64,000 nucleotides of DNA from Affinundibacterium seohonense (GCF_014284305.1 NZ_JACOFW010000001.1:248001-312000), one strand, 5' to 3'. Positions 8,837 through 18,329 are shown, counted from the first letter of the stretch. Translations and numbers: made by a program. Notes: generated by a model not told the origin, from the sequence alone.

Positions 8837-9799
8837 ATGAAAAAGTATAGCAATGAGATTGCCGATGAATCGAGCAGTCATCAAAAAAGACGTCGGCAGA
8901 TGTTGTTTTGTTCTTTGTTGCCGTTGAGTTTCTTTACTACGTTAGTAAATGGTAAACCAGACATTCCTGTTGAAACGCCTGTTGAACTCTATCCAATGGG
9001 TAGCAGTAGCCCATCAAACTTAGCTTTAGTTTTGCCACGACCCTTAGCGGACGCCCGTCAGCTAAGTGCCAATATCACAGACTATTTGATGAGTGAGAAA
9101 TTGGATGGTGTGCGTGCTTATTGGGATGGACAACAGCTCTATTTTCGTAGTGGTCGTGTGATTAATGCCCCATCCTGGTTCACCGAGAAGTTTCCTTCAC
9201 ATCCTATGGATGGCGAATTATGGATGGGGCGCGCGCAGTTTGAGCGTCTATCTGGTGCCGTGCGACGCCAACAAGCCCAAGATAAGGAGTGGCGACAAAT
9301 ACAATATTGTTTGTTTGAATATCCCTTGGCCGCAGGAGACTTCCGTTTGCGTTTGCAGAAATTGCATAATATTGTAGAAGTATTACAGGTACCATGGTTA
9401 CGTGTCATTCCACATGAGTCGTTAAAGTCAGTGGAACAAGTGGAAGCAAGACTGAAACAATTGATGTTGCAAAAAGCAGAGGGCGTGGTTTTACATTTGG
9501 CGAGTGCTGAATTTGAGGCTGGGCGCAGTGAGTTTGTCTACAAATTAAAACCTCAGCATGACGCGGAAGCCAAAGTGATTAGCATACATTCTGGCAAGGG
9601 AAAGTTTGAAGGAATGATGGGCGCTTTGGAGTTGGAAACACCAGAGGGAAAACGCTTCAAGTTGGGCACTGGCTTTGCTGATGAACAAAGAAGAAATCCA
9701 CCACAGATCGGCTCTTTTGTCACCTATCGTTACCGAGATTTGACCTCAAGTGGATTGCCAAAATTTGCCAGTTTTGTACGAGTTCATCAACCAGAATAG
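8837..9799 (+). CDS. ligE: Exported ATP-dependent DNA ligase, Lig E type
   Basis: The 320-residue protein has only the two minimal ligase domains. Motif I is SEKLDGVRAY with nucleotidyl-accepting Lys88; motif III is MDGELW (124-129), motif IV is AEGVVL (214-219) and motif V is YKLKP (235-239). The OB domain follows from about 240 and ends near KFASFVRV. It lacks the extra DNA-binding domains of replicative ligases. Residues 18-37 (KRRRQMLFC then a hydrophobic run) look like an export signal, possibly Tat-like because of the arginine cluster. This fits Lig E, a periplasmic ligase of some proteobacteria proposed to seal nicks in incoming or extracellular DNA. It is a single gene between terminators and is distinct from the NAD-dependent LigA at 44268. 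Export is inferred from the N-terminus only. Confidence 0.88.
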   Translation: MKKYSNEIADESSSHQKRRRQMLFCSLLPLSFFTTLVNGKPDIPVETPVELYPMGSSSPSNLALVLPRPLADARQLSANITDYLMSEKLDGVRAYWDGQQLYFRSGRVINAPSWFTEKFPSHPMDGELWMGRAQFERLSGAVRRQQAQDKEWRQIQYCLFEYPLAAGDFRLRLQKLHNIVEVLQVPWLRVIPHESLKSVEQVEARLKQLMLQKAEGVVLHLASAEFEAGRSEFVYKLKPQHDAEAKVISIHSGKGKFEGMMGALELETPEGKRFKLGTGFADEQRRNPPQIGSFVTYRYRDLTSSGLPKFASFVRVHQPE

Positions 9800-9998
9800 G
9801 CCCGTAAAATTATTCAACTAGATATTTTTTTTGAACACGTTGATGAGGCCAGAAATTTTTAATCGTCTGAAATACGTGATGTATGTTTTAGATGATCTCG
9901 GGGTCGGTTTTTTTATTCATCGCAAAATAAAGCAGATAATCTATTCGCAGTTCTGGCATTTAGTCGGTGCCAGAATTTGATGGCTTCCCGCTTGTGCT

Positions 9999-10265
9999 TT
10001 AAACCTTTTCCATTTCTTCAGAATCGAGTGCAATAACGTGCGTTTGTAGTTGTCCGCGTTCGTCATGCCATTCCCGCATGATGCAAGCCTGGCCTTCTTC
10101 ATCGATCGCAATAATTTTGAAGAAATTGCCGATCATCGATTCAATTAAAATACGTTCATCTTCAGGAAAGCTCTTGATAAATTGCTTGCTCAAGGTCGTC
10201 ACACGAATGATGTCACCGATGTTGACTGCTTGTTGTTTGCAATCGATGATAGTTGGGTCGCTCAT
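9999..10265 (-). CDS. Small conserved-looking protein of unknown function, linked to the OPT transporter
   Basis: An 88-residue soluble, acidic protein with no signal peptide or membrane helix. It reads like a small beta-barrel: VNIGDIIRV, then MIGNFFKIIAIDEEGQACI and THVIALDSEEM, resembling KOW/SH3-like folds, but I cannot assign a family. The ATG follows the OPT transporter stop codon by only 3 bp on the same strand, so the two are almost certainly co-transcribed and probably translationally coupled. A function tied to the transporter is inference. The compact, ordered composition and tight spacing support a real gene. Confidence 0.6.
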   Translation of the reverse strand: MSDPTIIDCKQQAVNIGDIIRVTTLSKQFIKSFPEDERILIESMIGNFFKIIAIDEEGQACIMREWHDERGQLQTHVIALDSEEMEKV

Positions 10266-10268
10266 GTT

Positions 10269-12560
10269 TTATTCACTTTTATAGTTAGAAGATTGATTTT
10301 TTGCTGCTGGCTTTTCACGCCCGACGATGTAAAGAACGACCGCAATTAAACCAAAGGGAATCAGTGATAAAGCATCCGCATAGGCGCCGCTGAAGAATGG
10401 ATTGTTGGCCGCAGCCCAATCGCCAATTTTCTTATCAAAGTCGGTCATGATCCCTGCGCTAAACGCGATCACAATACCCGCTAATGCACCACCAGCGATA
10501 TAGCCAGAAGAAATCAAAACACCTTCACTACGATCACCTGCAGCTTGTTTTTCTTCTTCGTTTAAATGTTTGTTTTTCTCGAGTTTGTTGTTGCGACGAT
10601 CGACTAACCAGCGAATCATGCCGCCGATAAATAAGGGGGCAGAAGAGGCAAGTGGTAAATACACACCAACGGCAAACGCCAATGACGGAATGCCTGACAT
10701 CTCCAGGACCAGCGCGATAATTACACCAAATAATACTAAGGCCCAAGGTAGCTCGCCGTCCAATATCCCTTTGATGATGTAAGAGATGAGTACCGCTTTT
10801 GGCGCATCATATTTTTTTACTTCAGAGCCATCTGGGCGTGTATTGTGGGTGCCGTTAATGCCAGGATCTACTAGATAAACCACTTTCCCATTCGCATCGA
10901 CCAAATACTTACCAGCAGGTGCTTGTGCATTGTCAGTTTTATGCCAGACCTTATAACTAGCATGATCCTGTTCCGCCTGCGGCCCTTGCAACTGCGCGCT
11001 TTCCGTCAGTTTTGTCACGTCGGTTTGCAAACCTGGCGCCACTTGGGCAATTGGGACATAGACTGTACTGGCATCATTTAGCTTCAGTAGGATTGGTCCT
11101 AAAATTAAAGCCGAGCAAAAGGCACCAATCAAAATGGCGTATTGCTGATACTTCGGTGTGGCACCGACCAGATAGCCAGTTTTTAGATCTTGCGAAGTGC
11201 AGCCTGCAACGCTAGAAGCGATACAGACGATGGCACCAACTGACAAGGCCGTCACATAGTATTGACCGCCTACCCAACCCATCAATAAAAAGATTAAACA
11301 GGTGAAAAGCAGGGTGGCCACGGTCATGCCGGAGATCGGATTCGATGATTGACCAATTTGTCCGGTCAATTGTGATGAGACAGTTGCGAACAAAAATCCA
11401 AACACCAAAATCAATAATGCACCTAGTAAATTCATATGGAGTGGCGTGGCCACAGTAATCACGGCAATGATAGCTAGTGCGCCGATGACCACCCATTTCA
11501 TATGGATACTTTGTTCGGTACGCGGAACAATTTCACCCTCGACCGCTTTGATTTTCTTGCCGCTGAATCCAGATAATCCCGACGCCAGACTGCGCCAAAT
11601 CAGGGGCATGGCGCGGGCTAGGCTGATCAGTCCGCCAGTTGCGACTGCGCCTGCGCCGATATATAAAACATAGGCGCCACGAATTTCATGCGGACTCATG
11701 TCGCTGATTAATTTTGTTGCTGGTGCTAGCGGTGTAAGTAAGCCATCGCCGAAAAATTTAATCAGGGGAATGAGCAGCATATATGACAAGACACCGCCTG
11801 CTGCCATGATAGAAGCAATTTTAGGACCGATGATATAGCCGACGCCTAGGAGTTCTGGCGAAATTTCAGTACCTATAGAGCCAGCTTTTAAAGGTGCGGG
11901 GAAGACGTATTCAACCGTATCTTTCCATCCTTTCAGCGCAATATTGCCGACCTTATAAATCAAACCAATGAAGAAACCACCGAAAATTATTTTAGCGCGT
12001 TTATTAGCGTCGGCTTGCGCGTTTGGATTGCTCGATTCGCCTGCGGCGTCGCGTGAAGCATCGTTGGCGGCAGCTTTAAGTACTTCGGCACAAGCGGTGC
12101 CTTCGGGATATTTGAGCTCATGATGTTTTTCAACGATCATCGTGCGGCGCATCGGGATCATCAATAAGATACCAAGCAATCCACCTAAAATCGCCACCAA
12201 CATGACGCGATAAATTTCTAAATCAAAGCCCAAAATAAGTATCGCCGGCATCGTGACGCCAAGACCGAAGGCTAAGGACTCACCAGCCGAGCCAGCAGTC
12301 TGCGCGATACTGTTTTCTAAGATTGTTGAATCCTTGGCGCCCAGCTTATGCATCATGCGAAACAAGGTAATTGCAATCACCGCCACCGGAATCGATGCGC
12401 TGACGGTTAAACCAACTTTCAGAACCAGATATAACGATGATGCGCCAAAAACCATGCCGAGAATCGTGCCCATAATCAAGGCGCGTAAGGTAAATTCTGG
12501 CAAACCTGCTGCGGCGGGAATATAGGGTTTAAAGCTGCTTGTTTCAGATTGTTGCGACAT
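10269..12560 (-). CDS. OPT-family oligopeptide transporter
   Basis: The 763-residue integral membrane protein has about 14-16 hydrophobic segments from residue 22 to about 750. The N-terminus contains the conserved ELTLRALIxG-type motif (PEFTLRALIMGTILGMVFGA), and further on KYPEGTACAEVLKAA and TSQDLKTGYLVGATPKYQQ, both typical of prokaryotic OPT proteins. A polar insert (about 490-565) separates two membrane blocks. OPT proteins import small peptides, or metal chelates in some relatives, driven by the proton gradient; the substrate here is unknown. An 88-residue ORF follows 3 bp downstream. A divergent or upstream regulator is not evident. Confidence 0.92.
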   Translation of the reverse strand: MSQQSETSSFKPYIPAAAGLPEFTLRALIMGTILGMVFGASSLYLVLKVGLTVSASIPVAVIAITLFRMMHKLGAKDSTILENSIAQTAGSAGESLAFGLGVTMPAILILGFDLEIYRVMLVAILGGLLGILLMIPMRRTMIVEKHHELKYPEGTACAEVLKAAANDASRDAAGESSNPNAQADANKRAKIIFGGFFIGLIYKVGNIALKGWKDTVEYVFPAPLKAGSIGTEISPELLGVGYIIGPKIASIMAAGGVLSYMLLIPLIKFFGDGLLTPLAPATKLISDMSPHEIRGAYVLYIGAGAVATGGLISLARAMPLIWRSLASGLSGFSGKKIKAVEGEIVPRTEQSIHMKWVVIGALAIIAVITVATPLHMNLLGALLILVFGFLFATVSSQLTGQIGQSSNPISGMTVATLLFTCLIFLLMGWVGGQYYVTALSVGAIVCIASSVAGCTSQDLKTGYLVGATPKYQQYAILIGAFCSALILGPILLKLNDASTVYVPIAQVAPGLQTDVTKLTESAQLQGPQAEQDHASYKVWHKTDNAQAPAGKYLVDANGKVVYLVDPGINGTHNTRPDGSEVKKYDAPKAVLISYIIKGILDGELPWALVLFGVIIALVLEMSGIPSLAFAVGVYLPLASSAPLFIGGMIRWLVDRRNNKLEKNKHLNEEEKQAAGDRSEGVLISSGYIAGGALAGIVIAFSAGIMTDFDKKIGDWAAANNPFFSGAYADALSLIPFGLIAVVLYIVGREKPAAKNQSSNYKSE

Positions 12561-12715
12561 ACTTATCTCGTGAAAGGTGATACTTACATATGGCGGGGCC
12601 TCGATCGAACTTTAGGTAACAAACGAAAGTCCGTGAGACGGGCTGCATTATCCCGTGTTTTTTTACGTAAGTGTAAGTTTTGCAAACAATCCTTGGTTTG
12701 ACTGTCGCGTGATGC

Positions 12716-14038
12716 CTACACTCCAGTTTGTAACTGTGGCAAAGATTTAATGCCCCGTATAGTCACGCTACGCCATGCGAATACCGCCAGCAGCAAGGCA
12801 CAAGCACAAGAGAAACCAAGCGCATGTCGTAAGCCGAAATGCTCACCTAACCAGCCGCCGATTAATGCACCCGGGCCTGCAGGTAATAACGTGAGCCAGC
12901 GCATAGTGCTCGTGATCCTACCCAGTAGAGGTTCCGGTGTGACAGCTTGTCGTAAGGCGAGAAAATTAATAAAAATAAATATGCCGCCAACAGCGTACAA
13001 AATCAACATTAGTCCAAAAGCAAAGATACCAAATTGATTGGCGGGAGCGATGGCTAACAAACCCCAGCCAGCTGAACACAGCAAGAAACCGAGAATCATG
13101 CACAGACCTGGCCCAATACGCTTGCTAATACGATTTCCAATAATACTGGCCAGCACGGTACCGACACCCATGCAAACATAGCTGAGGCCGACTGCTTGTT
13201 CTGACAATCCAAGTGTTCGAGTAGCAAAGAGAATTTGTACGACTAATGCGGCGTGGTAGGCCATTTGCCAAACACCAACCGTTAATGCTAGGGCAATCAG
13301 AATCTTATTGTCGGTGACAAACTTTAGTCCTTCTTTCAAATCACGCCAGAAATTGGCATCGTGTGCCACCTCACGTTTTTCTTGAATGTTGATTTTCCGT
13401 AAAATGGCGGCAGAAGTTAATAGAAGGATAGCATCAGCAAATAAAGCCAACGGGGCACCCATTAACTTAATCAAGGCACCAGCGGTTGCAGGACCAGCTA
13501 CCTCCGAGCCTGAGGTTGCTAAGGCATTTTTTGCGTGTGCTTCAATCAAGCGTTCGCGCGGCACAATTTGCGTTAATACAATTTGTGCTGCGGTGCCTGC
13601 GGTTGTATTCACCGCACCGATCGAGAAACCTACGATATATAACCAAGGCATAGTCAAAAGGTCGAACCACCAAGCAATCGGCACACTTGCGACCGCTAAG
13701 GAGATCGCAATTTCACCGCCAATATATACCGGTAACTTTCTTACTCGATCTAACCACACACCGGAGGGAAGTGATAGTAAAACATAGGGAAAAATCTCCA
13801 TGAAAGTAAGTATGCCCATCTGCGTCGGACTCGCATGCAGTAACACGGCAGCTGTTAGTGGCAATGCCAGTAAGGTAATTTGTGCGCCAAACGAACTGAT
13901 CAGAATCGAGATCCACAATCGGCGATAAACGAAGTCGCGCAATAGATCCTGCGCGGGAATGATGTTATCGATAGAAAATAGAGAAGTTATTTTCTCCAAG
14001 CTTCGTTTGATTTGATTGGGCTGCGTGGGTTTTTGCAT
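12716..14038 (-). CDS. Major facilitator superfamily transporter, probably drug or siderophore efflux (MFS_3/DHA3-like)
   Basis: A 440-residue protein with about 12 hydrophobic segments. After a 35-residue cytosolic N-terminus, helix 1 begins at RLWISILISSFGAQI. The loop between helices 2 and 3 carries the MFS signature in the form PSGVWLDRVRKLPVYI. The central loop contains NFWRDLKEGLKFV, a segment shared by EntS-like members of the MFS_3 family. Substrate cannot be told from sequence. The gene is monocistronic as far as can be seen, 155 bp upstream of the OPT gene and divergent from the DnaQ-like gene. Confidence 0.85.
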   Translation of the reverse strand: MQKPTQPNQIKRSLEKITSLFSIDNIIPAQDLLRDFVYRRLWISILISSFGAQITLLALPLTAAVLLHASPTQMGILTFMEIFPYVLLSLPSGVWLDRVRKLPVYIGGEIAISLAVASVPIAWWFDLLTMPWLYIVGFSIGAVNTTAGTAAQIVLTQIVPRERLIEAHAKNALATSGSEVAGPATAGALIKLMGAPLALFADAILLLTSAAILRKINIQEKREVAHDANFWRDLKEGLKFVTDNKILIALALTVGVWQMAYHAALVVQILFATRTLGLSEQAVGLSYVCMGVGTVLASIIGNRISKRIGPGLCMILGFLLCSAGWGLLAIAPANQFGIFAFGLMLILYAVGGIFIFINFLALRQAVTPEPLLGRITSTMRWLTLLPAGPGALIGGWLGEHFGLRHALGFSCACALLLAVFAWRSVTIRGIKSLPQLQTGV

Positions 14039-14218
14039 GGTAATACGAGAATATATTATTGGATTGGGTAAGAGCCCTTGCGTATGGGCGCATTACAATA
14101 GCAAGTTAACGCGGAAACGTCGTACCCTGATTGATGGAGTACAACGAGGTGTCAGAAGTTCCGCCGTGAATCGATTACTAGCAGTTTATTTTAGACCGTA
14201 GAGAGTGTAGAGCGCATT

Positions 14219-15079
14219 ATGTTAGCAGAACCAATTGTCATGATTGACTTTGAAACCACCGGCATGAATCCTGATCAGGGTGATCGCATTACGGAAGTGG
14301 CAGCTTTACGTATACAAGGTGGAGAGATTGTTGACCGCTATGTCTCGCTGATCAATTGTAATGTCAGGATACCTGCCTTCATTACCCAGCTAACTGGGAT
14401 TACCCAGACGATGGTTAATCAAGCACCGTCCGTGGCCGAGGTGATGCCAGCGCTTTTAGATTTCATCGGTAACGACTATCTGGCCGCACATAACGCGAGT
14501 TTTGATGAAAAATTCTTACTCGCTGAAGCGCAAAATCTTGGTTTGACGAGCCGTCATCGAGGCACAATTTGTTCAGTTAAATTGGCACGACGCGTCTTGC
14601 CGGGAAAGGCGAGTTATTCTTTAGGGCCTCTAGCGACGAACCTCGGTTTGCGTTTTAAAGGCAAAGCACACAGAGCCGAAGCTGATGCTGAAGTCGCTGC
14701 GAACTTATTGCTACATATTGCGTCTCATCTCCAACAATCGCATCAAGTGCAAACCGTGTATCCAGCTTTGTTCGCACAAATTAATAAGCTGAGTGCGGCA
14801 AAAGTACCGACATTTTTGCGTGAATATGTACAAGGTGGAGCGGTGAAGGCTAGTGCGAAACAAAAAAAAATCGTGGGCGCGAGTGTTGTGCGTTATCGCC
14901 ATTACAAGGGCGGCATTTATGAATTTGTGTGTGAAGCGACGCAAGAAGCGGATTTGCAGCCAGCAATTGTGTACCGGGCTCCCGATGGAAGTTTGTGGAT
15001 TAGACCGAAATCGGTGTTCTTTGAAATGATTGATGTTGGCGGAAAAGTGGTGCAACGTTTCACTGAAATTGTTGAGTAA
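14219..15079 (+). CDS. DnaQ-like 3'-5' exonuclease (DEDDh)
   Basis: The 286-residue protein starts with a DnaQ-type exonuclease domain (residues 5-170). Exo I is MIDFETTG with Asp10 and Glu12, Exo II is AAHNASFDEKF near 95-105, and Exo III is HRAEADAEVAANLL near 145-160, where the His/Asp spacing marks the DEDDh subclass. The C-terminal 110 residues contain a basic linker (KASAKQKKIV) and a domain with WIRPKSVFFEM that I do not recognise. It is much shorter than UvrC-fused homologues, so it is not a Cho/UvrC hybrid. It may be an accessory proofreading subunit or a repair exonuclease; it is not the polymerase III holoenzyme epsilon subunit by context. XdhC follows 45 bp downstream. Confidence 0.82.
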   Translation: MLAEPIVMIDFETTGMNPDQGDRITEVAALRIQGGEIVDRYVSLINCNVRIPAFITQLTGITQTMVNQAPSVAEVMPALLDFIGNDYLAAHNASFDEKFLLAEAQNLGLTSRHRGTICSVKLARRVLPGKASYSLGPLATNLGLRFKGKAHRAEADAEVAANLLLHIASHLQQSHQVQTVYPALFAQINKLSAAKVPTFLREYVQGGAVKASAKQKKIVGASVVRYRHYKGGIYEFVCEATQEADLQPAIVYRAPDGSLWIRPKSVFFEMIDVGGKVVQRFTEIVE

Positions 15080-15124
15080 TCACCACCGTGTCATTACCGT
15101 TGCCAGAACAATAGAAGAAATCAT

Positions 15125-16141
15125 ATGGACAGTATCGACTTAGAAGTCTTGAAAACTTGTGAGCAGTGGTTACGTGAAGGGCGACGCTGTGAACTGGTCA
15201 CAGTCGTGAAAACCTGGGGATCAAGCCCTAGACCTGAAGGGGCAATGTTGGCGATTGCTGAAAATGGTCAGGTGATCGGCTCTGTCTCTGGCGGCTGCAT
15301 TGAAGATGACTTAATTGCGCGCGTACAAAGCGAGGGATGCACGCGACAACGGCCTGAGATCGTGACCTACGGAATTACTGCAGATGAAGCGCATCGCTTT
15401 GGTTTGCCTTGCGGTGGCACAATACAGTTGGCGATAGAACCTTTGCATGCAGACAGTCAAATTGGCGCGTTATTGGCGCGTTTGGCGGCGCATGAATTGA
15501 TTGCGCGTGAGTTGAATTTGCAAGATGGTTCTGTCGCTTTACATCATGCGGAAAACAATGATGTTTTGGCGCTGAGCGACTCCCACTTGAGAACGATCCA
15601 TGGGCCTCGCTGGCGATTATTGATTATTGGCGCCGGACAGTTGTCGCGTTTCTTGGCGAGTATTGCGCTCGGCATGGATTATCAGGTCACGGTTTGTGAT
15701 CCTCGCGAAGAATATCGAGAAACTTGGCAGCTTGAGGGCGTGCAGCTGGTACATGAGATGCCAGACGATACTGTCATTGCCATGCAGCTCGATGCCCGCA
15801 GCGCGGTAGTCGCTTTGACGCATGATCCTAAATTGGATGATATGGCGTTAATGGAAGCCTTAAAGTCATCGGCTTTCTATGTCGGTGCGATCGGTTCGCG
15901 ATCGAATAATGCTAAGCGTAAACAGCGCTTGTTGGAATTGGATTTGAGCGCGTCACAGATCGCCAAATTGCATGGCCCCATCGGCTTGTATATTGGTAGC
16001 AAAACGCCGCCAGAAATCGCGATTTCGATTTTGGCGGAAATGACGGCGGTGAAAAATCAGGTGCCCGTGGTCAAGGAAAATCAAATCGACTATGCAAAAG
16101 AACGTATGAGCCTTAGCAATGCTGGTAGCTATCAGGTTTGA
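15125..16141 (+). CDS. XdhC/CoxI-family molybdoenzyme maturation protein
   Basis: The 338-residue protein has the XdhC N-terminal domain (VVKTWGSSPRPEGAML and the motif GSVSGGCIEDDLI) and a C-terminal Rossmann-like domain beginning LLIIGAGQLSRFLA, with VCDPREEY and YVGAIGSRSNNAKR near the end. XdhC proteins bind molybdenum cofactor, promote its sulfuration and insert it into xanthine dehydrogenase. No xdhA, xdhB or other molybdoenzyme gene is in the window, so the client enzyme is encoded elsewhere or is different. It lies 45 bp after the DnaQ-like gene and may share its transcript; the following dcd gene has its own promoter. Confidence 0.88.
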   Translation: MDSIDLEVLKTCEQWLREGRRCELVTVVKTWGSSPRPEGAMLAIAENGQVIGSVSGGCIEDDLIARVQSEGCTRQRPEIVTYGITADEAHRFGLPCGGTIQLAIEPLHADSQIGALLARLAAHELIARELNLQDGSVALHHAENNDVLALSDSHLRTIHGPRWRLLIIGAGQLSRFLASIALGMDYQVTVCDPREEYRETWQLEGVQLVHEMPDDTVIAMQLDARSAVVALTHDPKLDDMALMEALKSSAFYVGAIGSRSNNAKRKQRLLELDLSASQIAKLHGPIGLYIGSKTPPEIAISILAEMTAVKNQVPVVKENQIDYAKERMSLSNAGSYQV

Positions 16142-16194
16142 AAATCAAGATTTTCAAGGAAATTGAGTTTGTAAAGCCGGTTTTGGTCTGACTT

Positions 16195-16222
16195 TTGACG
16201 TAAAATTCAGGCTTACTATAAA
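16195..16222 (+). promoter_or_regulatory. Sigma70 promoter of dcd
   Basis: TTGACG (16195-16200) and TATAAA (16217-16222) are separated by 16 bp, each matching consensus at 5 of 6 positions. The expected start point is about 15 bp upstream of the dcd start codon, giving a very short leader. Confidence 0.6.
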
Positions 16223-16244
16223 AACTAAGAAAGCACAAATTATC

Positions 16245-16811
16245 ATGAGCATTAAGTCAGATAAATGGATACGCCGCATGGCAGAACAGCATGGCATGAT
16301 CGAACCGTTTGCACCTGATCAGGTGCGCCATGAAAATGGCCAAAAAATTGTGAGTTATGGCACGTCCTCTTACGGCTACGATATTCGTTGCGCAGATGAA
16401 TTTAAGATTTTTACGAATATCAATAGCACGATTGTCGATCCTAAGAATTTTGATGAAAAATCCTTTGTCGATTTTAAAGGCGATGTTTGTATCATTCCGC
16501 CGAATTCTTTCGCTCTCGCTCGTACCATTGAATACTTCCGTATCCCGCGCAGTGTATTAACAATTTGCCTTGGCAAATCAACCTATGCACGTTGTGGCAT
16601 TATCGTGAACGTGACGCCGTTCGAACCTGAGTGGGAAGGCTATGTGACTTTGGAGTTTTCAAACACGACACCATTGCCAGCGAAGATCTATGCAGGTGAG
16701 GGGTGTGCCCAGGTATTGTTCTTTGAGAGTGATGAAATTTGCGAAACTTCATACAAAGATCGCGGTGGTAAATACCAAGGGCAGGTTGGGGTTACTTTAC
16801 CTAAGACTTAA
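16245..16811 (+). CDS. dcd: dCTP deaminase
   Basis: Converts dCTP to dUTP and ammonia, supplying dUMP for thymidylate synthesis. The 188-residue length matches the enterobacterial-type enzyme. Visible motifs are the substrate-binding [13 protein letters not shown] (about 43-55), the loop [11 protein letters not shown], and the catalytic region [17 protein letters not shown] with its Glu, followed by [12 protein letters not shown] and a C-terminal [10 protein letters not shown] that closes over the nucleotide. It is distinguished from dUTPase by length and by the FEPEWEG motif. It has its own promoter at 16195 and a terminator at 16845, so it appears monocistronic. Confidence 0.96.
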   Translation: MSIKSDKWIRRMAEQHGMIEPFAPDQVRHENGQKIVSYGTSSYGYDIRCADEFKIFTNINSTIVDPKNFDEKSFVDFKGDVCIIPPNSFALARTIEYFRIPRSVLTICLGKSTYARCGIIVNVTPFEPEWEGYVTLEFSNTTPLPAKIYAGEGCAQVLFFESDEICETSYKDRGGKYQGQVGVTLPKT

Positions 16812-16844
16812 TGAACCGGATAAATCGCGGTTTTGATGCTTGAG

Positions 16845-16882
16845 AAAAAAGCAGAATCACTTTGAAGTGATTCTGCTTTTTT
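16845..16882. terminator. Bidirectional terminator between dcd and the DUF1501 gene
   Basis: A stem of more than 12 bp (GCAGAATCAC at 16851-16860 and its complement starting at 16867) is preceded by A residues and followed by T residues. It can therefore stop both dcd (plus) and the convergent DUF1501 gene, whose stop codon is at 16884. Confidence 0.88.
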
Positions 16883-16883
16883 G

Positions 16884-18329
16884 TTATATGAAACCAAGAT
16901 TGCGGTTGCTGAAATTAATGATGTTTGGAAACACGTCATTGATCTGTGTCGTACTCAGACCAAACCAGTTCGCTAGTGTGGCACCATATTGATCGACGGA
17001 GAATTGCGGTAGCAAACTGCCCGAGCCGACATCCTGCGTATGTTTAAGGCCCGTTACAGGGAAAGTTCCATAGATGTTTTTACCTTTCACTGCACCACCT
17101 ACGATGAAATGATGTGAGCCCCAGCCATGGTCTGTGCCATCACCGTTACTGGTAAAGGTGCGACCAAAATCAGACGCAGTAAATGCAGTGACCTGTTGTC
17201 GCAAATCGCTTCCCATCAGATTACCCATCACGCCATCGAAATAGGATAAGGCATGCGATAGTTTTGCCAATAAATCCGCTTGCGCGGTGCGTTGTGCATC
17301 ATGGGTATCGAAACCTCCCATACTGACAAAAAATACCTGACGTTTTGCGCCTAGGGCATTGCGTCCCGCAATAATACGAGCCACGGTTTGCAACTGCGTG
17401 GCGAGTGCATTATTGGCTAGTGCCCCAGTATTCGGATTCGTGTATTGCGTCGGATTTGGCACCCCGCCAGTGCCCGCGACGGCCATCGCTGGTGCCAGCA
17501 TGCTTTGTGCACTAATCGCGCGGCTAGTCACGGCAGCATGTTCTTTTTGGAAATAATTGCTAGTGTCGCCACTGATGATGTTACGAAGTGTGCTTCCAGC
17601 AGTTGAGGAACCATATAGGCTGCCACTTAAACCCGCAATCGGCACCGCCCCTGAGGTACCAACCTGATATTGACGAATTGTTCGACCTGACAAAAATACG
17701 GCATTACCTGCGGCAGAAATAGCGGTAAACACAGGATTTGTATTATTCGCCGCCAATAAATCACCCATCCGTCCACCCCAACCATACGCAGCGCCTTCTG
17801 GTGCATAGGCTTGCCACAAGGATTGCTGATCATTATGGGAAAATAGTTTTGGCGGTAGGGGGACACTTGCTGCCTTATATTGTTCTAATGTGGTTGGCAC
17901 AAGGAGAGGGCCAACATTCGCAATAATTGCAGCACGTCCGGCATCGAACAAGGTTTTTAGTTCTGTCATTGCTGGATGCAAAGCAAAAGTACGACCCGCT
18001 TGCACGCTGTTTGGCGATATCGGTATGACCCCGCCTGAGGCACCCACTTGTGGCAGGGCGATTGAGCCTGCCTCATTGGTAGTTCGCACCGTGAGATACT
18101 GGCTCCAGGAGGTGGAGTCAGTTGCCAACACCGTGTTGGCGTGGTCATTGGCGCCATTCAAAAAAACGCAGATCAAGGCTTTGTAGTCACTCACATTACT
18201 CTGTGCAGCAGCCGACCCCATCGTCGCCAGATTGATCGCAAAAGGCGTTGCCAGTCCTAATGCCCCCGTCGAACCAAGCAAAGTCGATAGGCGTAAAAAT
18301 TCGCGGCGTGAAACTTTGTAGTTGTGCAT
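16884..18329 (-). CDS. Tat-exported DUF1501 protein
   Basis: The 481-residue protein opens with a Tat signal: SRREFLR at residues 7-13, then a hydrophobic run and an ATMGSAAAQ cleavage region near 43. The mature part has DUF1501 features: ALICVFLNGANDHANT near the start, LFSHNDQQSLWQ, VFFVSMGGFDTHDAQ, and TAFTASDFGRTF plus GWGSHHFIVGGAVKG. DUF1501 belongs to the alkaline phosphatase/sulfatase superfamily, and the conserved Asp/His residues in these motifs could bind metal, but no substrate is established. Tat export implies that it folds, perhaps with cofactor, in the cytosol. It lies 10 bp downstream of the DUF1800 lipoprotein gene, a widespread pairing. Confidence 0.88.
   Translation of the reverse strand: MHNYKVSRREFLRLSTLLGSTGALGLATPFAINLATMGSAAAQSNVSDYKALICVFLNGANDHANTVLATDSTSWSQYLTVRTTNEAGSIALPQVGASGGVIPISPNSVQAGRTFALHPAMTELKTLFDAGRAAIIANVGPLLVPTTLEQYKAASVPLPPKLFSHNDQQSLWQAYAPEGAAYGWGGRMGDLLAANNTNPVFTAISAAGNAVFLSGRTIRQYQVGTSGAVPIAGLSGSLYGSSTAGSTLRNIISGDTSNYFQKEHAAVTSRAISAQSMLAPAMAVAGTGGVPNPTQYTNPNTGALANNALATQLQTVARIIAGRNALGAKRQVFFVSMGGFDTHDAQRTAQADLLAKLSHALSYFDGVMGNLMGSDLRQQVTAFTASDFGRTFTSNGDGTDHGWGSHHFIVGGAVKGKNIYGTFPVTGLKHTQDVGSGSLLPQFSVDQYGATLANWFGLSTTQINDVFPNIINFSNRNLGFI

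Noticed and set aside
9951..9975. 8-bp inverted repeat TTCTGGCA/TGCCAGAA as a terminator for the 88-residue gene
   Set aside because: No T tract follows on the minus strand and the loop is 9 nt; it may be chance.
12638..12664. Weak plus-strand hairpin (ACGGG/CCCGT) with a T tract
   Set aside because: The stem is only 5 bp and there is no plus-strand gene before it.
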